A stretch of 64,000 nt of DNA from Bacteroidota bacterium (GCA_022567155.1 JADFHN010000005.1:1-64000); one strand, 5' to 3'; counted from the stretch's first letter, positions 8,152 through 18,570 are shown. Notes: a model not told the origin generated them from the sequence alone. Program-made: numbers and translations.

Positions 8152-8826
8152 TCAATGCCTGATAACCTCATGAAGAATTTTATATGAATGGATTTTCCCG
8201 ATTCCCTCAATATGAATCCGGTAGAAATCAATGATATTTTCCAGCAGCGCCCTGCGTTGTTCATTGGTTATTGTTATGTAGTCGCTGTATCCGTTGTTTA
8301 AAAGGAAATCAATTTCTTTTCCAAGTATGGTATCTCCATGCAGCAGTTGTTCTTCCAGTTCAGTGGCGGTCTGTGGGTAAAATCCCAGGTACCTGGTGAG
8401 CTTTAGCAGGAACTGAAGGTGAAAATTTTCAAACTGCTCATCCAGGCTGTCGAGCGAAAGCAGCGAAGTAGTTATAAACTCAAATACTTCTTTGGGATGG
8501 CTTTCATGCCGGATAACTTTATACAGCATCTCTGATAGAAAAAGTGCAATGCCGGATTTTTTAAAGTTATAGGGTATGGATCTATACTGATTTGCACATC
8601 TGACTTCTGAAATCCGTTGTAGGTTTGATGTTTCCTTGTGATATACCACCATTTCCAACAATGTGAGAGGCTGAAACAGGGCAATGCTGAATTTTGGTTT
8701 TTTTGAGCGCACCCCGTTGACAATGAAAGATTGTATCCCGTAGAATTGGGTCAAAATTGTGGTAATGATCGAAGTTTCCTTAAACCTGATGTACCGGAAT
8801 ACAATGCCACCTGTTTTTTGGAGCAT
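8152..8826 (-). CDS. recO: DNA repair protein RecO
   Basis: RecO works with RecF and RecR to load RecA onto gapped DNA by displacing SSB. The 224-residue protein shows the N-terminal OB-fold (TGGIVFRYIRFKETSIITTI, then GIQSFIVNGVRSKK) and the helical C-terminal part (LQFLLKLTRYLGFYP). The four-cysteine zinc motif found in many RecO proteins is absent, as I expect for Bacteroidota members. It is the last gene of a minus-strand tdk-porZ-recO group, starting 9 bp after the porZ stop, so co-transcription is likely. Confidence 0.9.
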   Translation of the reverse strand: MLQKTGGIVFRYIRFKETSIITTILTQFYGIQSFIVNGVRSKKPKFSIALFQPLTLLEMVVYHKETSNLQRISEVRCANQYRSIPYNFKKSGIALFLSEMLYKVIRHESHPKEVFEFITTSLLSLDSLDEQFENFHLQFLLKLTRYLGFYPQTATELEEQLLHGDTILGKEIDFLLNNGYSDYITITNEQRRALLENIIDFYRIHIEGIGKIHSYKILHEVIRH

Positions 8827-8835
8827 AACTGAAAA

Positions 8836-11085
8836 TTAGTCGATTATTGCCAGTTTACCTACAAAAGTATCTGTGCCATCTGATGTTGAACTGAAAATCA
8901 AATAGATCCCTGTGCCCGGTCTTCCTCCGTACAGGGTAGTCAAATTCCAGGTAGCGGTGCCTCCGTTGGAATGCATTTGCCAGATAAGATTACCTGCCAC
9001 ATCGGTTATTTTTACTTCTGCTTCATTGGCCAGACCCTCAAAGGCCACTAATCCGCTGAAATTTCTGCCCACCGGGTTGGGAAAAATTTTAATATCAGGA
9101 GCATGCCTGTCATCTGCTTTGGTGGCCGTGCCACGGAACGAGGACAACCCACCTGAAGTAGCAAAAAACACTTCTCCGGTTTTGTCATTAATTTCAATAT
9201 CAATTATTTCATCCGACAAGAGTGGGGCATCCGATGCGCTGAAGAAATAAATAAGCTCTTCACCGAACTCGCCAAACAGCCAGACTCCTTTTTCGGTACC
9301 TATCCATTTTCTGTTTCCTCCATCTGTTTTGATGGCCGTCACTTTTTCGTCACCCAGCAGAAACCGGCCGTCATAAATTGGGCGGATGGCATTTACCGAA
9401 CCACTGAATAGATCATTTCCTCCAGGATAGTAAGCCACTCCCCGGCCTGTTGCGATCCAGACGTTGCCTTTCATATCAACTTCTATATCATACACTTTGT
9501 TTCCCGGCAGGCCACCATCGTCGGTGGCATCCGTCAAGCGTCTTTTTAGTCCGCCCGACTCATTATAAATAAGTATTCCCCCCTCTCTGAGCGGATCTAC
9601 CCGGAACCAGATGTTATCATACATATCCGAATTGATCTGAAGGATATGATCTTCGCCAGGCAAATTAAGACTAACCGGCTCCCATACGGAGTTTCTCTCT
9701 TTATAAATACCTGGAATCGTTTGATAGCAGGTCAGCCATGTAACATCACCGGTAGCATATACAGCTAAGAGTTCATCTACAGGAAAGGGATATTCCTCTG
9801 TTGTCAGGTTTATTGACCGAATATTGCTTTCACCATCCCAAAAGGTAATGCCATTTCCGAATGAGGTGAGCAGATAGGTATGTAGTACCGGGTTATACGT
9901 AATATCAACCATATCACCTGCCGCGTCGTAAACGGCGGAAGGAAAATTTGTCCACAATCCGGCTTCAAAGGTGTAAAACCCCAGATCAGCGCCAATCGGG
10001 TTGCGTTGAATGTCGTACCCTCCAGGCACAGCGGTCATTTTTTCATCTGCTTCATTATAAAATAAGGTAAAAAACCTGTCGGAATACGGCCCTGACGGCG
10101 CTATCCGCTGAAATTCTCCTGTATAATCTGAAACCAGGCTGTTTTCAGTATCGGCAATCCAAATTGCTCCATCCGCGTCAGTCAGAGCAATGCCTGGCGA
10201 GACGATCAATGCACTGATTACCTGGGCAAGGTTCTGGTTCGTGTCAACCGTCCATACCGATGTGTTGGTGGATACGGTCATCAGGTTATTGCTGCCGGAA
10301 ATATCGGTAAAAGTTTCATTCTGCAGATAATTTTGGCGGGTCCACATTCCACCGGCATACGTATAGATGCCGTTTTTACTAATGGCGGCGTACAGATTTT
10401 TATCAAATACCGTAAGGCTTGTAATGGAAGATTGCGGGATGCCGGCCGTGCTGTCGAACCGGAACCAGTTGTTAAAGTCCTGAAGATTAACCGCCGGATC
10501 CAGCGAACCAGCCATAACCCCTTTTTCGGTTGCCAGAAAAAGAGAATCGTTAAATACAACGCTCTCGAATATTTGCAGGTTTTCGCCCGTTTCCCCCAGA
10601 TTCTGGTAAGCTTCGATGGTTTCAAGCCTTTCAAGGTCAAAAACTACCACACCGAAGCCGGTAGCTATATAACTCAAATTTCCCGAGAAAGTAAAATCGA
10701 ATATCGTCTTAACGTTCTTGTCTGAATTTTTGATAATGGGGTAGTTAATAATGGCATTGGTTCGTATAATATCTACATTTCCGTTTTTATAACCTGCTAG
10801 TAATGACTGTGACCGGAAATCCCAGGCGATTTCTGAAATATCCGTATCGCTCAATCCTTCCATTTTTGTAAGCTTATTCAGACTGTTATCTTCTTTCAGA
10901 ATGTAAAAGATTCCATTTTTTGAGGCGCTGTAAACCCGGTCGGATCCAAGTGCAACGTCAAAAGATTGCCGGAAGGAAATGTGTGTTCGCCAGGTTCCTA
11001 AAGGAATATTTGTTTGAGCAATGGTGTTTGTTTTTATCAGGATCAGGGCCAGCGTAATTGCACAAGAAAGTATTTTTTTAGTCAT
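8836..11085 (-). CDS. porZ: Type IX secretion system protein PorZ
   Basis: PorZ is a cell-surface part of the T9SS attachment complex that helps anchor cargo through A-LPS. This 749-residue version has a signal peptide ([20 protein letters not shown], then AQ). Two large beta-propeller domains follow (for example [16 protein letters not shown] and [14 protein letters not shown]). The C-terminal domain begins [20 protein letters not shown] and looks like a T9SS sorting domain. I chose the ATG at 11085: it gives a clean signal peptide and overlaps the tdk stop by 8 bp, whereas the longer open frame adds 16 non-signal residues. Its presence implies a type IX secretion system elsewhere in the genome. 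Confidence 0.88.
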   Translation of the reverse strand: MTKKILSCAITLALILIKTNTIAQTNIPLGTWRTHISFRQSFDVALGSDRVYSASKNGIFYILKEDNSLNKLTKMEGLSDTDISEIAWDFRSQSLLAGYKNGNVDIIRTNAIINYPIIKNSDKNVKTIFDFTFSGNLSYIATGFGVVVFDLERLETIEAYQNLGETGENLQIFESVVFNDSLFLATEKGVMAGSLDPAVNLQDFNNWFRFDSTAGIPQSSITSLTVFDKNLYAAISKNGIYTYAGGMWTRQNYLQNETFTDISGSNNLMTVSTNTSVWTVDTNQNLAQVISALIVSPGIALTDADGAIWIADTENSLVSDYTGEFQRIAPSGPYSDRFFTLFYNEADEKMTAVPGGYDIQRNPIGADLGFYTFEAGLWTNFPSAVYDAAGDMVDITYNPVLHTYLLTSFGNGITFWDGESNIRSINLTTEEYPFPVDELLAVYATGDVTWLTCYQTIPGIYKERNSVWEPVSLNLPGEDHILQINSDMYDNIWFRVDPLREGGILIYNESGGLKRRLTDATDDGGLPGNKVYDIEVDMKGNVWIATGRGVAYYPGGNDLFSGSVNAIRPIYDGRFLLGDEKVTAIKTDGGNRKWIGTEKGVWLFGEFGEELIYFFSASDAPLLSDEIIDIEINDKTGEVFFATSGGLSSFRGTATKADDRHAPDIKIFPNPVGRNFSGLVAFEGLANEAEVKITDVAGNLIWQMHSNGGTATWNLTTLYGGRPGTGIYLIFSSTSDGTDTFVGKLAIID

Positions 11086-11656
11086 CTTCGAAAAAACAAT
11101 TTCTGCATCTGGCTTCGTATTTTTCGCTTTCACCTAAAACCACTTTGTCTTTTTGGTTTGTCAACCTGTACGAGTAGGTGGCCACATTACCACATTTCAT
11201 ACAAATGGCATGTACTTTCGTTACAAATTCGGCCATTGCCAGCAGATGCGGCATGGGCCCGAAAGGTTTTCCTTCAAAATCCATGTCAAGTCCAGCCACA
11301 ATCACTCTTTTGCCTACATTTGACAATTTTGTACACACATCTATCAGATCATCATCAAAAAATTGCGCCTCATCAATCCCCACAACATCGCAATTACCTG
11401 ATAGCAGCAGTATTTCTGTGGCAAACTGAACCGGTGTTGACCGTATTGTATTTTCATCATGTGATACAACGTTCGTATTATCGTTTCTGGTATCCATTTT
11501 GGGTTTAAATATCTCCACCTGTTGGCGAGCAATCAGGGCCCTGTTGAGCCTTCGTATCAGTTCTTCGGTTTTTCCTGAAAACATGGATCCGCAAATCACC
11601 TCGATCCATCCTGCCTTGTCCTCCAGGCTTCTTCCAAAATGTGGCTCAATAAACAT
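11078..11656 (-). CDS. tdk: Thymidine kinase (TK1 type)
   Basis: It phosphorylates thymidine to dTMP in the salvage pathway. The 192-residue protein has the Walker A motif (GSMFSGKT, residues 23-30), the DEAQFF Walker B-like motif, and a C-terminal zinc ribbon with two cysteine pairs (CMKC and CRNC). The open frame continues 48 codons upstream, but that would run into the divergent gene at 11790; the ATG at 11656 gives the usual family length. It leads the tdk-porZ-recO operon. Confidence 0.93.
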   Translation of the reverse strand: MFIEPHFGRSLEDKAGWIEVICGSMFSGKTEELIRRLNRALIARQQVEIFKPKMDTRNDNTNVVSHDENTIRSTPVQFATEILLLSGNCDVVGIDEAQFFDDDLIDVCTKLSNVGKRVIVAGLDMDFEGKPFGPMPHLLAMAEFVTKVHAICMKCGNVATYSYRLTNQKDKVVLGESEKYEARCRNCFFEDD

Positions 11657-11789
11657 GTAAATAGTATTTCCAGCATGTCCCTTACCTGCCTGATTCCCTG
11701 TATTCAAAAAAGAAGGCGCCTTTGATTTCGGGCCGGTATTACTGATTACAGGCATTATTGTTAACTTTACAAAAGAAACAATTAATAAC

Positions 11790-12803
11790 ATGGAGAGCAA
11801 GCTGAACAGGGAAGCATTAGCGGAATACAGCAGGGGATTTGCGGATAAAGTGTCTTCATCCTATTTTGAAACAAAGGAGTATATATCGGGAGCTGATATC
11901 CTGAAACTTTGTGAACTAAAACAGATCAACATGTTTGTCATATACAGGATACTCTGTATCTGGAAGGGCGAAGTAGCAAAGCTGAAAAGCCCCTATTTCG
12001 AATATGAATCCAGCGAAGTCAAAGACGAATTATGTGATTTTATGAATACACTTTCGCAGCATATCCATGTGAAAAAAGCGGATTTTATTCCGTTATTAAT
12101 AGAGGCTGTCTGTGATACAGTGCTGCTTGTTGTTTCACCGTATCACTTTTACCTTGGTGTTGTACATACCGAAGCTGATGCATCCGTTAAGCTGGTTAAT
12201 ATAAAAGCACTTTTAAAATATGTAAAAATTAACGCGGCCATCCTGGAAGCCTTTATCAAAAAACTTGAAAATGAGCAATTAAGTGAAGTAAAGGGTAGCG
12301 ATGCATTGGTGTACCTCAATGAAGTATTTGAAAATATCAGTCAATCACCTGAAGATATTGAAGGATATATCGAAGTGTTTTCCAGGGTCAGGAAGCTCCG
12401 TATAGAAATGATTTTTGACAATGCAGACACGGAGTTTGTAACGCAGGAAGAACCTGAAACAGCACAGAAAAGCAGGTATGAAATGAATGAAGACCTGCAA
12501 ACGCTGAACGATCAGTTTTCGGAAGTACAGCAACGTCCGGTGCTTGTCGATATTCATAAAAATAAAAAAATCGAGAGTATTAAAAGCCATTTGTCGATTA
12601 ATCAAAAATTCATGTTTATCAATCAGTTATTTGATGGCAGCGTGGACGACTTCAATAAGGTGGTGGATTTTCTTGACAATTGTCCCTCACAGGCTGAAGC
12701 CATGAATTTTATCAATAATAATTACCTGAAGAAGAATAACTGGAAAAAAGATTCAAACGAGGTAAATGAATTTATTGAAGTTGTGGCTAAAAAATATGTA
12801 TAG
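11790..12803 (+). CDS. Conserved hypothetical protein
   Basis: This is a 337-residue soluble protein without signal peptide or membrane segments. The N-terminal ~170 residues are mostly helical. The middle (about 215-255) is acidic and probably disordered. The C-terminal ~75 residues ([20 protein letters not shown] through [13 protein letters not shown]) form a compact helical module I recognise as recurrent in otherwise unrelated Bacteroidota hypothetical proteins. It is divergent from tdk, with a 133-bp shared upstream region. No function is assigned. Confidence 0.7.
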   Translation: MESKLNREALAEYSRGFADKVSSSYFETKEYISGADILKLCELKQINMFVIYRILCIWKGEVAKLKSPYFEYESSEVKDELCDFMNTLSQHIHVKKADFIPLLIEAVCDTVLLVVSPYHFYLGVVHTEADASVKLVNIKALLKYVKINAAILEAFIKKLENEQLSEVKGSDALVYLNEVFENISQSPEDIEGYIEVFSRVRKLRIEMIFDNADTEFVTQEEPETAQKSRYEMNEDLQTLNDQFSEVQQRPVLVDIHKNKKIESIKSHLSINQKFMFINQLFDGSVDDFNKVVDFLDNCPSQAEAMNFINNNYLKKNNWKKDSNEVNEFIEVVAKKYV

Positions 12804-12873
12804 TGTACCTCCTCCATTAAGCCACAGGACTCAACAACGCACTTTCCTGCGTCTGAACACTTGAACCAGAGTT

Positions 12874-12895
12874 GGTCTGAGCGGACGCTCAGACC
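12874..12895. repeat. First of twin 22-bp hairpins
   Basis: A perfect inverted repeat GGTCTGAGCG-GA-CGCTCAGACC. It lies between convergent genes (the hypothetical gene ending at 12803 and rodA ending at 13016). A related half-copy (GGTCTGAGCGGAC) occurs near 2005, in the spacer next to the caspase gene, showing that it is a dispersed element. Confidence 0.75.
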
Positions 12896-12909
12896 AGTTT
12901 TGGACTACT

Positions 12910-12931
12910 GGTCGAAGCGTCCGCTTCGACC
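12910..12931. repeat. Second of twin 22-bp hairpins
   Basis: A perfect inverted repeat GGTCGAAGCG-TC-CGCTTCGACC, 14 bases after the first hairpin. The two share the outer GGTC/GACC and inner AGCG/CGCT but differ between them (TG versus GA), with pairing kept on both arms. No T-run follows either one, so they are REP-like and not classical terminators. Confidence 0.75.
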
Positions 12932-13015
12932 TTCATTTCCTGTAAGAAAATCCATCACTCACATAAGGCGCCTGAAGACCCTGCGTCAGAGGGGGTATAA
13001 ACAGAAAAGATATAA

Positions 13016-14284
13016 TTAGTGCGCCAGCATCTGCACCCTGTGGGCATCAAGTTTGAGCAGTATGAAAAGAAAGATGGTAAAAGCAATGAGCGACGAACCG
13101 CCATAGCTGAAAAAAGGAAGCGGAATACCAATGACTGGAAACAACCCAATGGTCATGCCGATATTAATGGTAAAATGCAGGAATAGGATTGACGCAACGG
13201 CATAACCATATATTCGTGTAAACCGTTGTTTTTGCCGCTCTGCAATGTAAATTATTCTCAACAATAGCGTTATAAAGAGGAAAATAAGAATCAGGCTTCC
13301 GATCCAGCCATGTTCTTCACCGATCGTACAAAAAATAAAATCCGTGCTTTGTTCAGGTACAAAGTCGAACTTGGTTTGTGTTCCTTTTAGAAACCCCTTG
13401 CCGCTCAGCCCGCCTGATCCGATGGCAATTTTGGACTGGGTTACATTCCAACCTGCTCCGAGCGGGTCGATATTCGGATTCAGCAATACGAGAATTCTGT
13501 TTTGCTGATGTGGTTTCAATATTTTATAAAAAGTATAGTCAATACCTTTTATGGTGGCGGCGATCAGTAAAACGCCGGCTATAATAATTGCAATACGTTT
13601 GAATGTTTTTTTTCCTATCAATATCACCACAAGTCCTATCACTGCTATTGAGATGAACAAGGTTGTATGATTCATCAGCAGAGTTAGGATAAACAGGGCG
13701 GCCATACTGATACCTGCAATCAGCAGTACCGGCGACATCCCTTCTCTGAACAATACCAATATAAATGCACTGAACACCAGTGCGGTTCCTACATCGCCCT
13801 GCAGAACGATAAGCGCCGCCGGCAGTCCAATAATAAATGCCATTACGGCCTGGTTTCGTACTTTATTCAGTTTAAAATCCTGAAATGACATATACTTGGC
13901 GAGTGCCAGTGCAGTTGCAAATTTAGCCAGTTCCGAGGGTTGGAGGTTAAATTGACCGATCTGGATCCACGATCTTGCCCCGTTAATTTCTCGTGCAAAC
14001 AGCATAACCCCCACCAGCATCAGCATAATGACGCCGTAGATCACATAGGCAAATGTGTTGTAAAACTTGAAATCAACCGCGAGTATAAAAGTGACAATGA
14101 TAACAGTGAAGCCGATGAAAATAAGTTGTTTGCCCGAATTGACTGTCAGGCTGAATATGCTTTGAACCACATTTTCATCGTAGTTGGCTGCATAGATATT
14201 CAGCCAGCCAAAGAACACAAGGCAATAAAACAGCAAAACTGTAAACCAGTCGATCTCACTAAGTATGTCAATATTTCTTCTCAA
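13016..14284 (-). CDS. rodA: Rod-shape peptidoglycan polymerase RodA
   Basis: RodA is the SEDS-family glycosyltransferase that polymerises lipid II together with PBP2 during cell elongation. The 422-residue protein has about ten membrane segments and SEDS hallmarks (NGARSWIQIGQFNLQPSE, and near the C terminus GIPLPFFSYGGSSL). It starts with TTG, overlapping the mrdA stop by 4 bp (TTGA), so the pair is translationally coupled. It is the last gene of the mreB-mreC-mreD-mrdA-rodA operon. Confidence 0.95.
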   Translation of the reverse strand: MRRNIDILSEIDWFTVLLFYCLVFFGWLNIYAANYDENVVQSIFSLTVNSGKQLIFIGFTVIIVTFILAVDFKFYNTFAYVIYGVIMLMLVGVMLFAREINGARSWIQIGQFNLQPSELAKFATALALAKYMSFQDFKLNKVRNQAVMAFIIGLPAALIVLQGDVGTALVFSAFILVLFREGMSPVLLIAGISMAALFILTLLMNHTTLFISIAVIGLVVILIGKKTFKRIAIIIAGVLLIAATIKGIDYTFYKILKPHQQNRILVLLNPNIDPLGAGWNVTQSKIAIGSGGLSGKGFLKGTQTKFDFVPEQSTDFIFCTIGEEHGWIGSLILIFLFITLLLRIIYIAERQKQRFTRIYGYAVASILFLHFTINIGMTIGLFPVIGIPLPFFSYGGSSLIAFTIFLFILLKLDAHRVQMLAH

Positions 14285-16080
14285 TATATAAACTCTCCTT
14301 TCAAGACAAATTCTTCAAGCCAGGGCCTGGTTATTTCACCTTTCAGATATTTTTCAATTATCAGGCTCGCCGTAGAAGCGGCGGCCCGTCCGCCCCATCC
14401 GGCGTTTTCAACATAAACCGATATGGCAATTTTAGGATCGTTTTTAGGTGCAAAAGCCATAAATACAGAATGATCTTCACCGTGTGGATTTTCTGCTGTC
14501 CCGGTTTTCCCGCATATGGCAACATCCGGAATTACGGCGCGCCATGCGGTGCTCTTTAGTGCATCTTCCATAGCATTGATCACAATATCATAATATCCGG
14601 TGGATATACCCGTATCGTGTCTTACCGTAAATGCTTCCAATGGTCCTGATTCACCGCCTATCCCTCTAACAAGATGCGGCGTATAAAAATAACCGCGGTT
14701 TGCAATGATAGTTGCCAAATTGGCCATTTGTAGCGGACTGAGGAGTATTTCACCCTGTCCGATGCTCAATGACGCAATAGTGGAAAATTTCCAGCGACCT
14801 TCTCCGTATATTTTATTGTAGTATGCCACTCCAGGTATTTGTCCGCCTTTTTCGTTCGGGAGGTCAATTCTCAAAGGAGCTCCTAACCCGAAATTCATTA
14901 ACATTTTTTGCCATTTTTCAAGTCCGATGCGGGAGTCGATGTAGGTATTGGAATCAACATTGTGGTTAATGATCTTGCGAAAGACTTTATAAAAATAATT
15001 GTTTGAGCTTTGCTTGATAGCTTCATGAAGATCGTACAAGCCCGGAGGAGCGTGGTCTCCGATAAGCATACCGTCAATGTAGATGAGTTCATCCGGGTCA
15101 ATTACCCCCTGTTCAAGACCAATAAGGGCCTGTATAATTTTAAAAATTGATCCGGGAGGATACATGGCCATGATAGGCCGGTTAAAGAGGGGAATAAGTG
15201 TGTCGGCCTGAAGTTCGGCGAAATTATTTCCAAAATTCCTGCCTGTTAAAATGTTGGGATCATAAAATGGGCTGCTCACCATAGCAAGAATTTCACCTGT
15301 ACGAGGTTCGATGGCCACAACACTACCTACTTTGCCATCCAGAAGTTTTTCAGCATACTTCTGGAGCCCGGCATCGATGGTAGTGTATAAATCCAGACCC
15401 GGAACTGCCAGCGTGTTAAATTTTCCGTTTTCAAAATCACCCTTTTCGACGCCGTTTACATTTTTTATTTTAAACTTTTTACCCCGTTTGCCCCGCATTG
15501 TCCCTTCGTAGAAAAGCTCGAGACCGTTTTTGCCTATGTAATCGCCCAGGTGATAGTATTTATCCACATCTTTTTCCAGTTCAGGCCGGTTTATCTCAGC
15601 AATGTAGCCCAACGAATGCGACAAGATGGAATCAGGGTATGAACGGATGGTCCGGGCCCTAATTTCAAATCCCGGATAGTCCACCAGAAAATCCTGTATT
15701 TTTCCGTATTCCTCCATTGGGATCTGTTTTTGAAACATGGAAGATTTGACATAACTATATTTTTTTGCAGATAGTAACTTCTCATCAAATTCTTTCTTTG
15801 TAATTCCAACTAACAGGCAAAATACAGATGTATCCATCGGCTGTACATTGTTTGGAATAACAAGAAGATCAAATTCAGGTTCATTCACCACCAGGTATTT
15901 TCCGTTTCTTTCATAGATCAATCCCCTATAAGGATATTCTATGACTTCCATGATAATGTTGCTTTCAGCAGCAAGTTTGTATTTACTGCTTAACACCTGT
16001 ATTGCAAACAGCTTGGATAGGTAAATGAATCCTATAACAATAAAAATTGCCTGTAATATATATTTCCTTGAATCAAACAT
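14281..16080 (-). CDS. mrdA: Penicillin-binding protein 2 (elongation transpeptidase)
   Basis: This is the transpeptidase partner of RodA, cross-linking peptidoglycan along the cell cylinder. The 599-residue protein has one N-terminal membrane anchor (about 7-27), the PBP dimerisation domain (about 45-220), and a transpeptidase domain with all three active-site motifs: Ser311-I-F-Lys314, Ser358-Ser-Asn360 and Lys525-Thr-Gly527. It sits 7 bp downstream of mreD and overlaps rodA. Confidence 0.95.
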   Translation of the reverse strand: MFDSRKYILQAIFIVIGFIYLSKLFAIQVLSSKYKLAAESNIIMEVIEYPYRGLIYERNGKYLVVNEPEFDLLVIPNNVQPMDTSVFCLLVGITKKEFDEKLLSAKKYSYVKSSMFQKQIPMEEYGKIQDFLVDYPGFEIRARTIRSYPDSILSHSLGYIAEINRPELEKDVDKYYHLGDYIGKNGLELFYEGTMRGKRGKKFKIKNVNGVEKGDFENGKFNTLAVPGLDLYTTIDAGLQKYAEKLLDGKVGSVVAIEPRTGEILAMVSSPFYDPNILTGRNFGNNFAELQADTLIPLFNRPIMAMYPPGSIFKIIQALIGLEQGVIDPDELIYIDGMLIGDHAPPGLYDLHEAIKQSSNNYFYKVFRKIINHNVDSNTYIDSRIGLEKWQKMLMNFGLGAPLRIDLPNEKGGQIPGVAYYNKIYGEGRWKFSTIASLSIGQGEILLSPLQMANLATIIANRGYFYTPHLVRGIGGESGPLEAFTVRHDTGISTGYYDIVINAMEDALKSTAWRAVIPDVAICGKTGTAENPHGEDHSVFMAFAPKNDPKIAISVYVENAGWGGRAAASTASLIIEKYLKGEITRPWLEEFVLKGEFIY

Positions 16081-16087
16081 ATAAGCG

Positions 16088-16597
16088 CTACTTTCTGTAA
16101 AACAGCAACTGAACTAACACCAGGACAAAAAATGTGAAAATAGTCGAAGAAAATACCTTTACTAAGGTAAAGAAAAACATGGAAAATCCTCCTGCTTCAA
16201 TAAAAAATATTGCCATATGATGGATAAAGAGGAGTGCAAAAGTATAGCTGACAAACCATGTTACACCTGTTTGCTTTAGAAAGGGAGATGCATTTATTTC
16301 ATAGCCGCCCTGTGGTGTAAGCACATTGATCCAGGCCGGTCTGATAAAAGCAATGAATACACCTGCTGCAGCATGTATGCCAAGGCTGTCATAAAAAACA
16401 TCAACCACGAACCCCAGAAGAAAGCCCAACAGCAGCAAACCTGTGCGGCCTGTTTCAAAAGGCAGAAACAGGAGAAATCCTAGGTAAACAAAGCAAAAAG
16501 TCGTATCAAACAAGACCAGGTTTTTGAGCAAGGTAACCTGTACCGCTGTGAAAAGCAGAAATGCAAATACTTGCTGAATGATTATCCGGTAATTCAC
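16088..16597 (-). CDS. mreD: Rod shape-determining protein MreD
   Basis: A small integral membrane protein (169 residues, about five hydrophobic segments) of the elongasome. MreD sequences are poorly conserved; the call rests on size, topology and its position between mreC and mrdA. Its GTG start overlaps the mreC stop by 4 bp (GTGA). Confidence 0.88.
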   Translation of the reverse strand: MNYRIIIQQVFAFLLFTAVQVTLLKNLVLFDTTFCFVYLGFLLFLPFETGRTGLLLLGFLLGFVVDVFYDSLGIHAAAGVFIAFIRPAWINVLTPQGGYEINASPFLKQTGVTWFVSYTFALLFIHHMAIFFIEAGGFSMFFFTLVKVFSSTIFTFFVLVLVQLLFYRK

Positions 16598-17433
16598 AGC
16601 TCATGTTTTATAATGAGATTTTCCAACGAATCTTTTTCAGCTTTAAACGCATTATTAATTATATGAACATAGGAGAGGTTTGAAAAATCGTTTACAAGCC
16701 TGGCCCTGATATCATAAAAGGTGGCGTCTTCGTCCAGGTTTAGTTCCGAGATAACCCCAATTATGATATCAGGGGGAAATATGGCATTATAGCCGGAAGT
16801 AAGAATAGTATCTCCCACTTCGATCAAATGATGCCTTGGAACAAACCGTATGCTTATGTGGTCCGAATCCTTCCCGTTCCACTCTGAAGTGCACAATTCA
16901 ACTTTGTATTTTATCCTCGAAGAAATGGTAAATCCAGCATGGAGTAAGGATGTGATAACTGCGTACCGTCTGTTTACATATTTAATTTTACCTACCACTC
17001 CTCCGCTTCCGACCACGCCCATTCCGGGTACTACACCATCGCGACTGCCTTTATTCACGGTTAAGGTATTGTTTCTCCAGTGAACGGAGTTGTTGATAAC
17101 TTTGGCGGTAATAAAAGAATACTGATATATCGCTGAGTCGACAGAGGCATCGGCTGAGAGTGCCTCGATACGCTGCTGTTTATATTTTTCAAGCGCCCAC
17201 CTCAATTGCGCATTTTCTTCGGCCAGTATTGCATTATCTTCTTTCAGGCCAAAATATTCACGTACACTGTGACTTGCATTGAGGATGCCGGCGGCAATTA
17301 AATTTGAAGAGTTGAAGAAAACCGCACTTTGATAACGATTATTCTGAATGATCAGATAAAAGCTGAAAACTTCAAGAATTGCGAAAATAAAAAAGTTTCT
17401 GTACTGATATAAAAAATTAAAGAGCCGTTGCAT
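16594..17433 (-). CDS. mreC: Rod shape-determining protein MreC
   Basis: MreC is a bitopic periplasmic scaffold of the elongasome that links MreB with the PBP2/RodA synthase. The 279-residue protein has one membrane segment near residues 12-30, a coiled-coil-like stretch (about 60-95), and the MreC beta domain (NKGSRDGVVPGMGVVGSGGV, then GDTILTSG). It lies 16 bp downstream of mreB. Confidence 0.93.
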   Translation of the reverse strand: MQRLFNFLYQYRNFFIFAILEVFSFYLIIQNNRYQSAVFFNSSNLIAAGILNASHSVREYFGLKEDNAILAEENAQLRWALEKYKQQRIEALSADASVDSAIYQYSFITAKVINNSVHWRNNTLTVNKGSRDGVVPGMGVVGSGGVVGKIKYVNRRYAVITSLLHAGFTISSRIKYKVELCTSEWNGKDSDHISIRFVPRHHLIEVGDTILTSGYNAIFPPDIIIGVISELNLDEDATFYDIRARLVNDFSNLSYVHIINNAFKAEKDSLENLIIKHEL

Positions 17434-17449
17434 TCATTTATAAATCCAC

Positions 17450-18475
17450 TTAAGATAACAGAACAGCTTTATAGTTACTGAGATTTTTCAGCGCAATTCC
17501 TGTACCTCTTACCACGGCACGCAACGGATCTTCGACTACATGTATAGGCAGTTTTGTTTTCAGTGCAAGTCGCTTATCCAGTCCTCTCAGCAGGGCTCCA
17601 CCGCCTACAAGATGGATGCCATTGTCATAAATATCGGCAGACAATTCCGGAGGAGAAATCTCCAGGTTTTTCAAAACCGCTTCTTCAATTTTGGATACGG
17701 ATTTGTCGAGTGCAAATGCAATTTCTGAGTAGGAAACCTTAATGACTTTAGGGATACCTGTCATCAGGTCGCGGCCCCGGATCTCATAATCATCCGGCCC
17801 GTCATCCAGTTCAGTAAGCGCCGAACCAACCTCGATTTTCACTTTTTCAGCCGACCGTTCGCCTATCAAAAGATTGTGCTGGCGACGCATGTAATCAAGA
17901 ATGTCTCTGCTAAATAAGTCGCTTGCAATCCGGATGGACTGTGCGCACACAATGCCTGACAAAGCAATAACGGCAATTTCGGTTGTGCCTCCTCCTACAT
18001 CCACCACCATCGAACCCACTGGCTTTTCAATATCTATACCGATACCAATGGCAGCTGCAATGGGCTCATGGATCATATATACTTCTTTGGCACCGGCGTG
18101 CTCAGCAGAGTCGCGAACCGCCCGCTTTTCCACTTCAGTGATTCCGCTGGGGATGCAAATCAGCATCCGGTGTGATTTCGGGAAAAGACTTCTGCCTTCA
18201 TCAATCATTTTAATCATACCTCTGATCATGTGCTCTGCTGCGTGGAAATCAGCAATTACACCATCCTTCAGTGGTTTAATGGTTTGTATATTTTCATGTG
18301 TCTTTTCATGCATCTGCAGGGCTTCCCTCCCGATCGCTATCACTTTATTGGTAATTTTGTCAATGGCAATGATAGATGGTTCATCAACCACAATTTTGTC
18401 TTTATATATGATCAGGGTGTTAGCGGTACCAAGATCGATAGCTATATCGCTTGTAAAAAAGTCAAATAATCCCAT
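17450..18475 (-). CDS. mreB: Rod shape-determining actin homologue MreB
   Basis: MreB polymerises on the inner membrane and steers lateral wall synthesis. The 341-residue protein has the actin-fold phosphate loops (DIAIDLGTANTLIIYKD near the N terminus; VVDVGGGTTEIAVI near residue 158) and the C-terminal adenosine motif (LVGGGALLRGLDK). It is the first gene of the shape operon, with a good promoter upstream, and lies just after purH on the same strand. Confidence 0.97.
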   Translation of the reverse strand: MGLFDFFTSDIAIDLGTANTLIIYKDKIVVDEPSIIAIDKITNKVIAIGREALQMHEKTHENIQTIKPLKDGVIADFHAAEHMIRGMIKMIDEGRSLFPKSHRMLICIPSGITEVEKRAVRDSAEHAGAKEVYMIHEPIAAAIGIGIDIEKPVGSMVVDVGGGTTEIAVIALSGIVCAQSIRIASDLFSRDILDYMRRQHNLLIGERSAEKVKIEVGSALTELDDGPDDYEIRGRDLMTGIPKVIKVSYSEIAFALDKSVSKIEEAVLKNLEISPPELSADIYDNGIHLVGGGALLRGLDKRLALKTKLPIHVVEDPLRAVVRGTGIALKNLSNYKAVLLS

Positions 18476-18531
18476 ATATATACGCTTTATTCAATCCAAG
18501 ACGCAAGCCAGTTACTGGCGCTTTCAATTTA

Positions 18532-18562
18532 CAAATATCTTTCTATTTTTTTACCAGACAAA
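18532..18562 (-). promoter_or_regulatory. Bacteroidota-type promoter of the mreB operon
   Basis: On the minus strand TTTG (18562-18559) is separated by 19 bases from GATATTTG (18539-18532), one mismatch from TAnnTTTG. It lies in the 95-bp gap between purH and mreB, about 57 bases before the mreB ATG, so the shape operon can be transcribed separately from purH. Confidence 0.55.
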
Positions 18563-18570
18563 AGTTTAAT

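Noticed and set aside
11657-11800. Longer thymidine kinase with a 48-residue N-terminal extension
   Set aside because: It would overlap the divergent gene at 11790 and exceed the family length; the start at 11656 fits the conserved N terminus.
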